Source: Parietaria judaica (Eukaryota > Streptophyta > Magnoliopsida > Rosales > Urticaceae). From it: a DNA stretch of 64,000 nt. Location of the stretch: assembly GCA_954871525.1 (NCBI GenBank), contig OX940861.1:35105201-35169200 (forward strand), given 5' to 3'. The notes beneath the pieces are model-generated. The model was not told the DNA's origin, searched no databases, and saw only the letters and a list, made by a program, of their open reading frames with translations. This document shows, piece after piece, positions 36,881 to 48,059 of this stretch. Position numbers and translations under genes: made by a program. The stretch's first letter is position 1. Each line of letters begins with the position of its first letter.

Positions 36881-37845
36881 TCCCAGGATATTACGGGATG
36901 ACCGCAAACTTCGAAGCACGTCGAAGTCCATCGGCGAACTGAAATTCCTTGAACTCCATTACCTAAAGGCTCACGATAAAGAAACATTGTGAAGCATGAA
37001 AATTGAATTTGCGGAGTGAAAAAACTGAGAAGAAAATTTAAAATATCTAAAGAGATTTTAGGAAGACGATTTTGCAATGGTGTGTCGAATGGGTTCGAGG
37101 TCACGATCAAATTATAGACGCCGAAGGGAGACGAAGAATTGAATCATAATAAATTCTGAAACGTTTATTATAAATTGCAATTAATTCAAAACATAATAAA
37201 TTGAAATCAATTTTTGTAATGCTCATAATCAATATGATTGTTTGACGTAATGTTCGAACGTCGGAACAAATCCCGCTAATTGAAGAAAGCTTTCTTCTCG
37301 AGTGTTCGACGTTTCTACCCACTCGATGCTATCTCAAATTTTTTTAACTGCAATATTTTCCAATTATATCCCACATAATTAAAATTGACAATTCACTCTT
37401 AAAAGCATATGACTCGGGTTACAAAGTTCAACAGTCAAATCCTACATAGGATAGGTAAGTGTAACCCTTTGAATCTTCCCTTATGAAAATATATTTCCTT
37501 AGTGGTGAATACGCGATGTCTTTGAACTGTTTGACCGTTATTGAAAATAATATTCTAGAAAAGAAATATAAACTTAAAAACGAAGAAGAGATACAACTCT
37601 AATACGACTCCATAAAGCTCCGAGCTGCAACGACGATAGTGTCAATCTCTAAAACTCCTAAGGCCAAGAATTTGCAAAAGAAAAAAAATAGAGAAATGGT
37701 GCGTAGGCACGTTCGACACTCCTCTTATAGTAGCTTCGGTCCATCCCGGTGTTGGAGAGCAGTAAGACCGTCTTATTTCTTGGGTACATAAGCTATATCG
37801 TCGGATTCAAAACACCTAGAAACCGACGACGATCTATAAGACTTT
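36881..37845 (-). pseudogene. Decayed gene fragment, upstream copy (unidentified)
   Basis: The minus strand holds coding-like pieces: VETSNTREESFLQLAGFVPT near 37318-37255; GISVRRWTSTCFEVCGHPVI near 36945-36885, reading into the solo-LTR site; and a terminal-exon copy FLALGVLEIDTIVVAARSFM then ESY and a stop near 37665-37600. Its splice acceptor has changed from GCAG to GCAA. If the solo LTR and one target copy are subtracted, the frame at 36885 continues into NHLTNLKRVEEANQALRRAS on the far side, which supports an insertion into a formerly open region. Family unknown. Confidence 0.4.
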
Positions 37846-37859
37846 GGAAACCAACGAAA

Positions 37860-39110
37860 ATAAAAAACAACGATCTTTTTTTTTACTCTGAAAATTCGAT
37901 TATGTTCTTTCTACTTTATTAGGATTTGGGTTAGGGCTCTATATAAAGCTAAACTTTAAGGCCAAATTCTCGATTTCTCAGGTTAATGCTAAAACGTTTT
38001 CTGCTATCAATGTAAAATGTTTTAATCGTTGGTTTACTGGTTTTAATTTTTAAAACTATTAATTTTTTTTGATAGTCCATAAACCCTAATAAATTTAATT
38101 TATCAGAAAGTTATTTCCTACAGAGACAAAAATATATTTTAGCTCTAACTGAACTTTTTAAACATTTGAGAGAAATAAATAGATGATTATTAATTATATT
38201 GTAAGAATAAACATTTATTATATTAAGAAGGTGGTCAAAGTGTTAACGTACGTAGGTTTGGGATCGAACAAACCACCAAAATAGATAGTTAGTTTGGTAA
38301 TTTTATGGGCACAGGCAACCTGCGTGTTACGATCCCGATAAAGATTGTATCGGATTCTTTTCGAGGGAGAGCAAACTCCGAATTCACAGTGAGCAAGAAT
38401 TCACTTTCGTGCTTTCGTATAACGTCATAGATAATAAACTTAAGCATGATTTATTCTATTTTTTGTCGAAAATTTGATCTAAGATTGAATTCTTTGATAT
38501 ACTATTGCTTTGTGTAGACACATTATGTCACATTTTAATTTTTATATGAAAGTCAAAGGACAAATCATTAATTGAATTTCTTTAACCAAGATCTAACCGT
38601 TGCATTGTGTAGTCACATCATGTTTTATTTTAAATTTAAAAGATAAGAAGATAAAAAATCAATATAAATCATTGAATATCTTTGACTAATATTAAACGGT
38701 TGCATTGTGCACTCACATCATGTTCAAAATGAGGCCGGCCCTCCCAATTTCGACCTTTCTTCTTCTTCTTCTTCTTCTTCTTCTTCTTCTTCTTCTTCAA
38801 TTTGAATATTACAGAATGAAAGTCCCAAAATGAAGCAAGTGTCGTACCTCGGACGGGCCACTCTGGCCCAAGCTCGGGATCAGGCCCCCGTGGCCCGAAA
38901 AATGTCGGGCTTAACCCAAGCCCGCCCGGATTCTCAACTCAACTCTACCATAGAGTTTAGACTTAGGTATTAAACCCAGCGAGCTCACCAGAGAAATGGG
39001 CTTTCTGAAATAAATCTCAATAAGATGTTGTAGGATCGCAATATCCAATATTAGCCAGAGGACCACAAAATGTAAACATTTCGAAAACTTAGGGCATTTT
39101 AGTAATTCTG
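37860..39110. other. Intergenic spacer upstream of the HIRIP3-like gene
   Basis: No exon was recognised. A (TTC)n microsatellite lies at about 38758-38798. A GC-richer patch with GGCCCGAAAAATGTCGGGC-type wording is at about 38850-38940. Confidence 0.45.
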
Positions 39111-39119
39111 GAAAGTAAA

Positions 39120-39249
39120 GGGAATTTAATCGCAATCACAATCATTTGTGCGTGTGTAGACTGAGACAAAAAAAATCGCGGTGGTTTCTTCTTTTCCCTT
39201 TTCAGAGAGAGAGAGAGAGAGCTTAGTCCGAGCTTCGCCAAATTCGAAA
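39120..39249 (+). promoter_or_regulatory. Presumed promoter and leader of the HIRIP3-like gene
   Basis: A (GA)n run at about 39205-39221 lies about 30 bp before the ATG at 39250, in a purine-rich leader. No TATA box is evident nearby, as is common for housekeeping genes. Confidence 0.4.
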
Positions 39250-42200
39250 ATGGCGGAAGAGAAAGGCGACACCGTCGTGCAGGGCGAAAGCGCGGAAGAG
39301 CTCGAGTTGCGGGTTCAGTCCTCCATGCGAGCTCGAGCCGCTCACATCAAGGAGCAGTCCAGGTGAACTCCATTTCTGTATACCTGTCTCTCTCCGTCTC
39401 TATCTCTTTCGTTGTCTTGGTTTTCGAGTGTTTTGCTCGGAGGAGTTTCTTTATGCTTCGAGGGAACTGGTTTGTAAGCGTGATGTACTAAAGCGATTGC
39501 AAGAGCAGAATTTTACATGATTCGACGGTGTTTGAGCCTCTTTGGACGCTCATTCTTTGCTTGTTTGGTTTCCAATTTTTTGTTTTGTTTTGGAGGAATC
39601 ACGGAGATTGAAATAGTCGTTCAAATTTTAGCGGCAAAATTGTTTTTTTTTTCTTTCTAAATATTTAAGATGGTTGCTGGAGTGTTGTGTTTATGTGAGC
39701 TAGGTTAGGGTTTCTGTAGTAGTGAGCAATCTGAATCTGTCATTAGTGTTCATGGCACGTTGGAGAGGTTTAAAGTTTGAATTTTGCCGTGAATTCTGAC
39801 CGGGGTTTGTGGGTTTCGATTTCGCGGTTTCTGTGATTGCAGTTCTTTGACATTGGAAGGAGTTCGGAGATTGGTGGAGAAGGACTTGGGCTTGGAGGAA
39901 TATGCTCTGGATGCGCACAAGAGAGTGGTCAAGCAGTGTTTGGATGAGGTATTTCTCGTGTTCCTCGTATATTTAACTGCTATACTGTTTAGCTTACAGC
40001 ATTCTATACTGATTAGGATTGTAAGGGCAGGGCTAGAATTGGAGTTCGAGTCATGCGTTGTTCGTTTTTCACAGAAATTGTGTTAATATTTCAGAAAATC
40101 TGTGTTAGAATGTAGGAGGAATAAGATAGTATCATAGTACTAGGTAACAGTAATTTGATTCTTGGTGAGTGCGTTTGCATGTGTAACTACGGATTACGGT
40201 AAATGTGTTGCAAAAAGAGAAAAAAGAAAAACTACAGTAAATGTGCAATGGATTTCAATTGAAGGTTTTTTGTTATTTGTAATGCTTGGCCTCGAAACAA
40301 TTGTGTTGAGGTCGTCTTGTTCTTGGAAATGGTAAAACTGATAGTTGAGAGAAACAAGAAAATAATATTACCATCGCCTTTGCTTGATGGTGCTTTTAGG
40401 AGCTCTTAATTTAAGGTCTTGAGGCCAAGGTTTAAAATGGCGTATAAGCTTTGAGGCATTTTATATTGCGAAGCGACATATAATTCCGTAAAACTCTAAA
40501 TCTCTCATAAATCTAAAGATTCAAATGTAGAATATGTGTCATAAACTTATACTCACTAATGTTATACGTAGTCTTAAATTTCAAAGATTAAATAAGGGAG
40601 GGGAGGGAGCTCGGGAATGCTGGCAGAGGAGAGGAAGGAGGGAAGGGGGTGCTAGGGTAGAAAGTTTTTGGACTTAAATTTTGTCTTAATCTAGGGTTTT
40701 AGACATTTAGAACCCTAATTTTGTGTTTAAAAAGTTGAGTGAAAGCCAATTTTGCCAATATTTCTGAAAAAATAGAGGGTTGCGCCTATTTTAAAGTTAT
40801 GAGGCACACAACAACTCTCTGCGTCAACGGGCTGAGGTCGCCACAAAATAGTGCAAACAGGGCGTACGCCCTGTTGCGTTTTCCATCCAGAAACACAATT
40901 TTTTGCTTAGCGTTAATTATGCTCTAAGTACACCTCTAAATTAAGAAGCTGACCCCCAAAGTGTTAGTTTGGATTGGAAGAAACAAGATTATTTTTACAC
41001 ATGCACATGTTGCTAGATGTTAGTGCATACTGCGTAGTGTGATGTACTTCAATGAAGTGATGTCTGTAAATGTTCTCTATTTTACTAGAAACTTGAGCTA
41101 AATTTCTGCCTTCTATTGTAGTTGATAGAAGGTTCCAATGGTGGCATCGATTCAAAGAATGAGGAAGATACAGAAGAACAAATGAAAACCGGGAAGAAAA
41201 GTGTGTCTAAAGAGGAAGAATCAGACTCGTTTGAAGGTTATCAGGAAAGCAACGATGCAACTGAATCCATCAATAAAGATAAAGAAGGTTTGAATGAGGA
41301 TTCTTTATTGGGGCTCATGAAAGAGCGTAAGAAAGCGAAAGCGGAGTTGGATGAATCTGAGGAAGTCATAGAGAAAAAGGCTCCGACCAACGAGACAATT
41401 ACAGAAGCCCTCAGAAAAAGAGCGAACTATTTGAAAGCTAATTCTGAGTATGTAATGTTAATCCTTTCTATTGTTTGTTTGTTTTTGTTTCTTCGTACTA
41501 TAATTATAGTACTTTCTTATTTCAAATAAGCATATCTTCATTATCTTTATGATATATCTTTTTAACTCTTTGTTCTTTTTCCTCTTCTTCTCAAGAGAAC
41601 TTACTCTTGCTGGACTTCGACGGCTTTTGGAGGAAGACCTTGGACTAGAAAAACATGCACTTGACCCGTTTAAAAAATTTATTGCAGACCAAGTAGACGA
41701 GGTTAGTAGAATTCTGTTGCCGTTATTCATTTTATTTTTGTAAACTGAAAAAACAATGCACAACACAATTCTTTGTTTATATCTTGCTAGTTGCTAAATC
41801 CGAAAGAAGCTTCTGTACCGGTTAGTAATGTGAAGAAAAATGTGAAAAAACCTCAAGGAAAAGTTGCTAAAAAGGTCAGGAGTCAAGAGAGTTCTGATTC
41901 AGCAGATAGTGAGAGCAATGAAGATGATGACGAAATCAAGCCTAAAAGGAAAATGTTCACGAAGGGAAATGAATCTGATGAGACTAAGAAAAGGAAGAAA
42001 CCTGCAAAGGGTAAGGAAGTTTCTAGAAAGAGAGTCAAGACTAATGAAAATCAGGGTGAGGAAAGCGGCGATGGAAATGATGAAGGGAACTCTGATGATG
42101 GTCAATCTCAATCTTCTGCTGAAAAGCCAACCAAGGTATTTAATCATCACTTATTATATCTGAACTTAGAATATATTGATATGTTTCCTTCATCCAAAAC

Positions 42201-42519
42201 CAAAACCAAAATGCAGAAGAAAGCGGTAGCAACTCCTTCGGCATATGGAAAACGTGTGGAGCATCTCAAAACAGTCATCAAATCATGTGGGATGAGGTTA
42301 TATATATATTTTGACATGCATTTCTTGAGTTTTTTTTATTTATTGCTGCCTATAATACTGAAATAGTTTTTATTCAGTGTGCCTCCCAGTATTTACAAGA
42401 AAGTCAAGCAGGTTCCCGAAAACAAACGTGAATCTCAATTGATAAAGGAGTTAGAGGAGATTTTATCTAAAGAAGGGTTGTCTTCAGATCCCAGTGAAAA
42501 AGGTTGGATGTACAGTTTT

Positions 42520-42604
<85 letters not shown>

Positions 42605-43872
42605 TTCATCTCTTATCAGTTATCTTTTCTTATGACCCAAGTCCTCGATCTCATAACGGGAGTGTGGTCGATCTTTGAAAAACGTAATCTCCCTAGTTGA
42701 GAAAGATTAAGTTGTTTTGTGATGATTATTGGCTACCTCTCTCATTAGCTTAAGGTCTCTTAAATAGATTAAAGATTACAACATAATGGGTTGGGGCCAA
42801 AAATTTTAGCATATGAACCAGATCCTAAGCATAATTAAATAATCTAAATAACATAAATCAACCACAAGAGATAATTATTTAAGGTAAATAACATAATTAA
42901 ATATCCCTGACTATTTTTGATGGTGTTAAGTGACACATTTCTTATCATTTATAAATGTATGGTTATTTACATGTCTATATTTCCAAGAGTCAAATTTGGA
43001 AGAGCAATGTTTGGTTATTATCCCTTGGCAATGCGAAAAAGAAGCCAATATTCAGTAAATTCTGATGCGTTTTTCTTTTTCTTTAATGTGCTCAGAGATC
43101 AAGGAAGTCAAAAAGAAAAAGCAACGAGCAAAAGAACTAGAGGGCATTGACATGAGCAATATCGTATCTAGCTCGCGACGACGATCAACCACAAGCTATG
43201 TGCCACCTCCAAAGCCTAAAATATCAGTTGAAAGTGACAGTGAAGATTCAGAGGATGACGATGATGAGGAAAACGATGACAATGACGATGACGATGTTGA
43301 GAAAGGCAATGACAATGATGATGCCAGTCAGAGTGAAGAGTCGAATGTTGGTAGGTCTTTTTTTTTTTTTTTTTTTTCTCTCTCTCTCGTCTCAGTTACA
43401 AGTTTCATACTATATATATATAATTGAGTAAAAAAAAAAATTCCTGTGCATTGTTGGCATTGGTGAAAGGTTTGGCCTTGAAGCCCGGTTTCGACCCAAA
43501 AACTGGATTTTTTTATTTTATTTTTGTGAAAAAACGGGAACTAGGCCCAGACCGCGTTGCCCGACCCAGTTCTCAGTTTACAAAAAAAAAAAAAAAAAAA
43601 AGCCAAAATTTTCTGTAACTGGGAGGGGCCTGGATTTGGAAGGCCTTGAAAATTGGGACCAGGCAAATAGCTATATAGTCTCTTTAGTTTTTATCGGTCC
43701 TGGTCCAGGTTTTGCAAGGCTTGAAAAAACAGGACCGGGCCGAAAAAAGGCCTAAAGCCTGGTCCCGAGCCCCAGTTCCACCTCTAATTATTGCTATATA
43801 ACCTCTTGTTTAGTTTCTGCTAGTTGAAACGTGGCTTTCGTGAATGCAGATGATGGTGTGATCAGTGATTGA
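39250..43872 (+). CDS. HIRIP3-like histone-binding protein (CHZ-type domain) with duplicated N-terminal module
   Basis: Nine exons (39250-39362, 39843-39948, 41122-41447, 41596-41701, 41791-42135, 42217-42296, 42378-42502, 43096-43350, 43850-43872) join to 1,479 nt, 492 aa. The C-terminal block at about 342-424 ([66 protein letters not shown]) matches the conserved part of HIRA-interacting protein 3, which contains the CHZ-type histone-binding motif. Two related 36-residue helical modules lie at about 38-73 ([20 protein letters not shown]) and 182-217 ([20 protein letters not shown]), each encoded by its own 106-bp exon; they resemble DEK-C folds. Between them and after them come Lys/Glu-rich linkers with basic nuclear signals, and the tail is Asp/Glu-rich (about 448-485). 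Expected role: nuclear histone chaperoning. Histone specificity cannot be told from sequence. Confidence 0.88.
42518..42603 (+). repeat. (TTTC)n microsatellite in intron 7 of the HIRIP3-like gene
   Basis: About 21 near-perfect TTTC units start some 15 bp after the intron 7 donor. The repeat yields the artefactual SFFLSFFL reading frames. Confidence 0.95.
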
Positions 43873-44770
43873 AGGCATTTACAACCCTCAAGAGTGTTTG
43901 ATGATTAGTCAAGTTAGTGTATGTGTGATAACTTGTTTAGTATTTTCTTCCAAATTTTATTATTATTATTTTATATTTGATATATTATGAAGTTTGTGTG
44001 TCCTTTCAGCGAAGCCCATCTTTGTCAATATAGGGATTAATTATTGGTTACCTCTTTGCAGGGTAGTTGTGGTAATTTATCATCACTAATATACTATGGA
44101 GTATGAACCTCTTTTTCTTTCTCTGTTACACTTAATGCAAAGCGTGATGTCAAACATTGGCTATTTAACATATGTTATTAGTTAAATTTAGACTTTTTCA
44201 ATTACTCGGTATATGAGCTTCTGATGTAATCGTCGTATGTTATGTGATATATATATATATATATATATATATTTTTTCTTACTTTCGTGTATCATATTTA
44301 TTCTTCGAATTTGTTACTGAGTAACAGTTGAGTAGAGGAAACTTTCATGATCATAATATGAACTTAAAATATCAAGAGTACACACTTCTATCGTTTATAT
44401 GAATCCGATTCCACTTAAAATTCACTAGTAAAGGAGTTATTTCTAATTATATTTTACAAATAACTGCAATCTGAGCTTGCAACCTAATTAGACTTAGGAA
44501 CCAAGTAAAATAATCTCACACTACATATTTCATTTTTGTTACGAGGTCACGGATTCAACTCATAGAAACTGATGTGTCGTGCGGTAGCCATATTCGAGTA
44601 AAAGAGATGTCAAAACCGAAGTTCAAAAAGCCGACAAAATTAAGCTCACTAGAAGGTTAATCGTAGCACGCTAAAAAATTCATAAAAATAGCCCAATAGG
44701 AATTACTTAAGCCAATAAAGTCTTACTCAATCTTAAATGTCTAATCCTTTTTTACAATATTTTGAGAGAT
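43873..44770. other. Intergenic spacer with (TA)n
   Basis: This holds the presumed HIRIP3-like 3' UTR, then AT-rich sequence with a (TA)n run at about 44249-44272. No gene seen. Confidence 0.45.
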
Positions 44771-45920
44771 AATTTACTAAAAAAATATGATGTTTTTCAT
44801 TTGATATTTAAAGTTCATTATATAGCTAGTGCTAAACTAATCAAGAACCTCTAAAACATGACTGGAAATGAATTATGAATTCTTGGAACATTTTTGGTAC
44901 GTTTTCCTAGGTGTTAAGCCAATTAGTCAATATATTTTGTCAAAATATTTACTGACATCATATAAGATTTATAGCTAATACTTTAAGTACATCAAAATAT
45001 TCACTGAATAATTTAGTCAAAATGATTGACGGATAATAAGTTAGGTTCGATAGAATTTTAGAAGATTTTCAAAGTAGTATACATTGAAAATGAAGTTTCT
45101 CAAACGAGACTTAAACGACATCCTAATTTCATCGCAACGGGCCAGGAATATCATAAAAATTATCACTGAGAAATTAATTTCGGTAGACTAATTTGGATTT
45201 AGGATAAGTGTTAGCCTGATACATTTAAAGATTTTTCACCATAAAGTTCATTCATGTTTAAACTTACTACATTAAGAATCCCAAAAGTATGAGCCAAAAG
45301 GGAATTAATTATGCAGCAATTTTTTTTGCATTTATCAGAAGTCTTCTTGGTATGTTTTAGAGAACTTTTACCCACAAAAAAAAAAAAAAAAGGGTTTTTT
45401 CATTCAATATTTGAAGTTCATTATAATTACCACGTAACTAATAAAAACCTCCAAAAAACTATTGAAAGTGAATTATTTATTCTCGAACATTTTTCATTAG
45501 TTTTCACAGGTATTAGCTTTTGGTTAGTATATTTCAGCGAAAATTTAACTGCAACATCATGTAATTTTTTTTTTAAAAACGTATTAAATCGCAACGCTTG
45601 AAGAACACAACCAAAAGGAATGACGGGGAATTAGTTGCGGTCGATTGAATTTAGATGATTTCGAAGGTTTTAATCTTCTGTAGGTATATTTTGAGAAAAG
45701 ATTCACTAACTGAAAAAGAAGTTTTCTCAACCGATACTTAAACTATGTATTAATTTATCGTAATGCGTCAATAATATATTAAAAACGACTAAGGTGGAAT
45801 GAATATTGATAGACTATTTTTTTTTTCATTTATCGTAGGATGTTAGCCTTTTGTAGATATATTTTGAACGAATTTTCACCGAGAGAAAAAATAAAGTTTT
45901 CTTCTTTTCATTTGATACGT
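44770..45920. repeat. Diverged tandem repeat, about 0.6-kb period
   Basis: The wording of 44780-44990 (TTTCATTTGATATTTAAAGTTCATTA, ACCTCTAAAAC, GGAAATGAATTATGAATTCT, GGTGTTAAGCCAATTAG) returns about 617 bp later at 45397-45560 (TTTCATTCAATATTTGAAGTTCATTA, ACCTCCAAAA, GAAAGTGAATTATTTATTCT, GGTATTAGCTTTTGGTTAG). A second pair lies at about 45055-45240 and 45640-45890. The copies are clearly diverged, with no coding frame. Confidence 0.6.
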
Positions 45921-45944
45921 AAAGTTTAATCGTACACCCTTTTC

Positions 45945-46250
45945 ATCGAGTGTTAGATTTTAGCGCTCTACATACAGAATTTAAACTTGAGACGATTACT
46001 TAGCATTTAGAAGCATTAAAATTATTTTACACCAAAAAACGAGTTCAAGTGTTTTTGTCGATTTTAGGCAAAAGGCCTTGATTTCCGAAGGCTCCCTCTG
46101 CCACGAGTGTCAGATTTTAGCGCTCTTCGTAAAAGAATTGAAATTCATTACGCTAACTAATCACCGAGAAACCTTTTTATTTACACCAAAAAATGAGTAA
46201 GTTTTTTCGTCGTTTTTAGGCAAAAGGCTTTGAGTTCCGGAGGCTATACC
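45945..46250. repeat. Two-copy tandem repeat, about 155-bp unit
   Basis: CGAGTGTTAGATTTTAGCGC starts the first unit near 45948. CGAGTGTCAGATTTTAGCGC starts the second near 46104. Both end in TTTTAGGCAAAAGGC followed by TTCCG-AGGCT. No coding frame is shared. Confidence 0.7.
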
Positions 46251-46745
46251 CTATATAATTATTTTTTTCCAATGAAAAAAGTATACAAAGTTAGCAAAAT
46301 TAAAGATCCATGTATGCAACGTTCTTACAAAGTTGGGAAAATTAAGGCAGATGCAATGTTCTTACCAAAGACCAAGAGTAAAAAATTATCCATCCACGCT
46401 TGTTAACGTCGTTAACATTTCACACGTGGCGCCACGTCGACCAAAGGACAGTTGCAGATAAAAATGTAGGATGCTACAGCCGTCCCACAATTTTCTTAAT
46501 TTCATATACATTGCCACTGAGAACAACTACACATTCCACTGCAACTGTGTGTGGTTGCCGGAGCAGCAAACTCGCAGCCACGCAGAGATATGGCTGTTGC
46601 GTGTTTGTTCTTGCCGTTAGAAATTAGAATACCATATTTTAATATCGAAAAGCCGATTTGCAAAATATAATGTGGTGAATAGGTAATGATTTTGATTTTT
46701 TTTTTAACCGGAAGAAGTTTGTGTAAGGCGAGGAACAAACTTTGT

Positions 46746-48000
46746 TCAATTAAGTACCAAAGGATAACAAAGTAATCTGATTGATAAGTTTATGTACATA
46801 AAGATCAGATAGTGGAGGAAGTCCTGGACTTGCCAATCTTGTCGTCTTGTTGTGACGTCGGTGAAGGAGAAGACGAGAACGCAGCATAGTAAGACGACGA
46901 AGCTAGTTGCGACACTGCCGGGGACCGCTCCACCTGCAAAATTGGCAGAAACTGAATAAACCAAATAACACAAGTATACAAAGAAATAGTCCCCTAAGGA
47001 AAAGTCATGATAGTTCCTGGTCTTAGAACTGCCCAAAAGTTCAAATGTTTTGTTCGGGTCGATCTAGTTGCTCAAAAATCATATAATGATCAGACCATAA
47101 TGCCAATATTGCAGTCAAAACAGCTCAAAAAATTAATCACTAGATTTTAGTAACTAATAACAATAATATATTCGACACGAGAAAATAATAGGAGGTGAAA
47201 ATTGGAATGACAGATTTTATTACCTGCCAATCCCGCACACGCAGAAGAAAATACTATCACCGGAGGTGCCTGCAAATACGATAGGGACACTCGAGGTCAA
47301 TAACAGTCATCTAACCACATATTAAAGAGGAAAAAAAATAAACAATAACACAGAATTTTTTTCTCCTAAATAAGAGAATTTATTCCCTAGCTAATCCAAT
47401 GCGACCAAAGACTTATAGTTTAATTAAACTCAACATAATCAGCATCCATTTACTGTGCCACTCTACAGAACCGTACATGAGATTTTCATCTCATATGGCT
47501 CCCCGTTCAATTCTTTTAAAGTCATTGATCCTTTTCTTCGTTCGAGAACCTCTTCCCTTCTTCCACTCCGTTCCGAGAGTAACTTTGACCAATTCAGTCA
47601 CGTTTTCATCCATTTGGAATCTGGGCTCTTCTACTTCAACGCCAATTTTAATTAATTTTTTTTACTCCTTCGGACCCTCTCTTTTATTTTTTTATTTTCT
47701 TCCTTTCCATAATTCCTTAAGTGCCATAGGTTTGATCCAGTAGAATCTGACTCATTTTCTCATTGAGCGAAAGGTACGAAATAAATCTTATTGATTTTTT
47801 GATCAACACTCTCCGACAAAGGAACAAAGGGAGCGATATAATCTATATGTGCAAACCATATCAATCTTTAAAGCTTTACAGAATAGATCGATGATAAAGA
47901 AAGATTATATCGAAAAAATTAGAATGTAAAAGAGAGGTCATACACCGATGAGAAAATGCAACCACATTGGCCCCTTTACCCATCTCCTTACAATTGGCAT
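46746..48000 (-). CDS. Small three-exon gene, unidentified membrane-type protein
   Basis: Coding exons on minus: 48000-47944 (from an ATG two bases after a good acceptor; MPIVRRWVKGPMWLHFLIG), 47269-47224 (APPVIVFSSACAGLA) and a last exon with two possible acceptors. Using 46933, the product is 96 aa and ends at 46746 (GGAVPGSVATSFVVLLCC). Using 46914, it is 70 aa and ends at 46805 (SQLASSSYYAAFSSSPSPTS). Both close in phase. The first 35 residues include a hydrophobic helix (WLHFLIGAPPVIVFSSA). The second reading looks more natural, but the 19-bp piece between the acceptors encodes GGAVP, and a one-base change would join the two readings, so a small indel or assembly error is possible. The 5' non-coding exon is probably further upstream. 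Function unknown. Confidence 0.5.
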
Positions 48001-48059
48001 CACTGCACCCAAAAAAAGGATAGATGAGTTCGCTATGAATTAAGAACTTATAATAACTC

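Noticed and set aside
41864..42163. Alternative frame across exon 5 of the HIRIP3-like gene
   Set aside because: It is a shadow of the Lys/Glu-rich coding exon; the true frame splices cleanly to its neighbours.
47399..47743. Open frame of 114 aa on plus
   Set aside because: It runs antisense through an intron of the small minus-strand gene, with low-complexity Ser/Phe-rich content and no domain.
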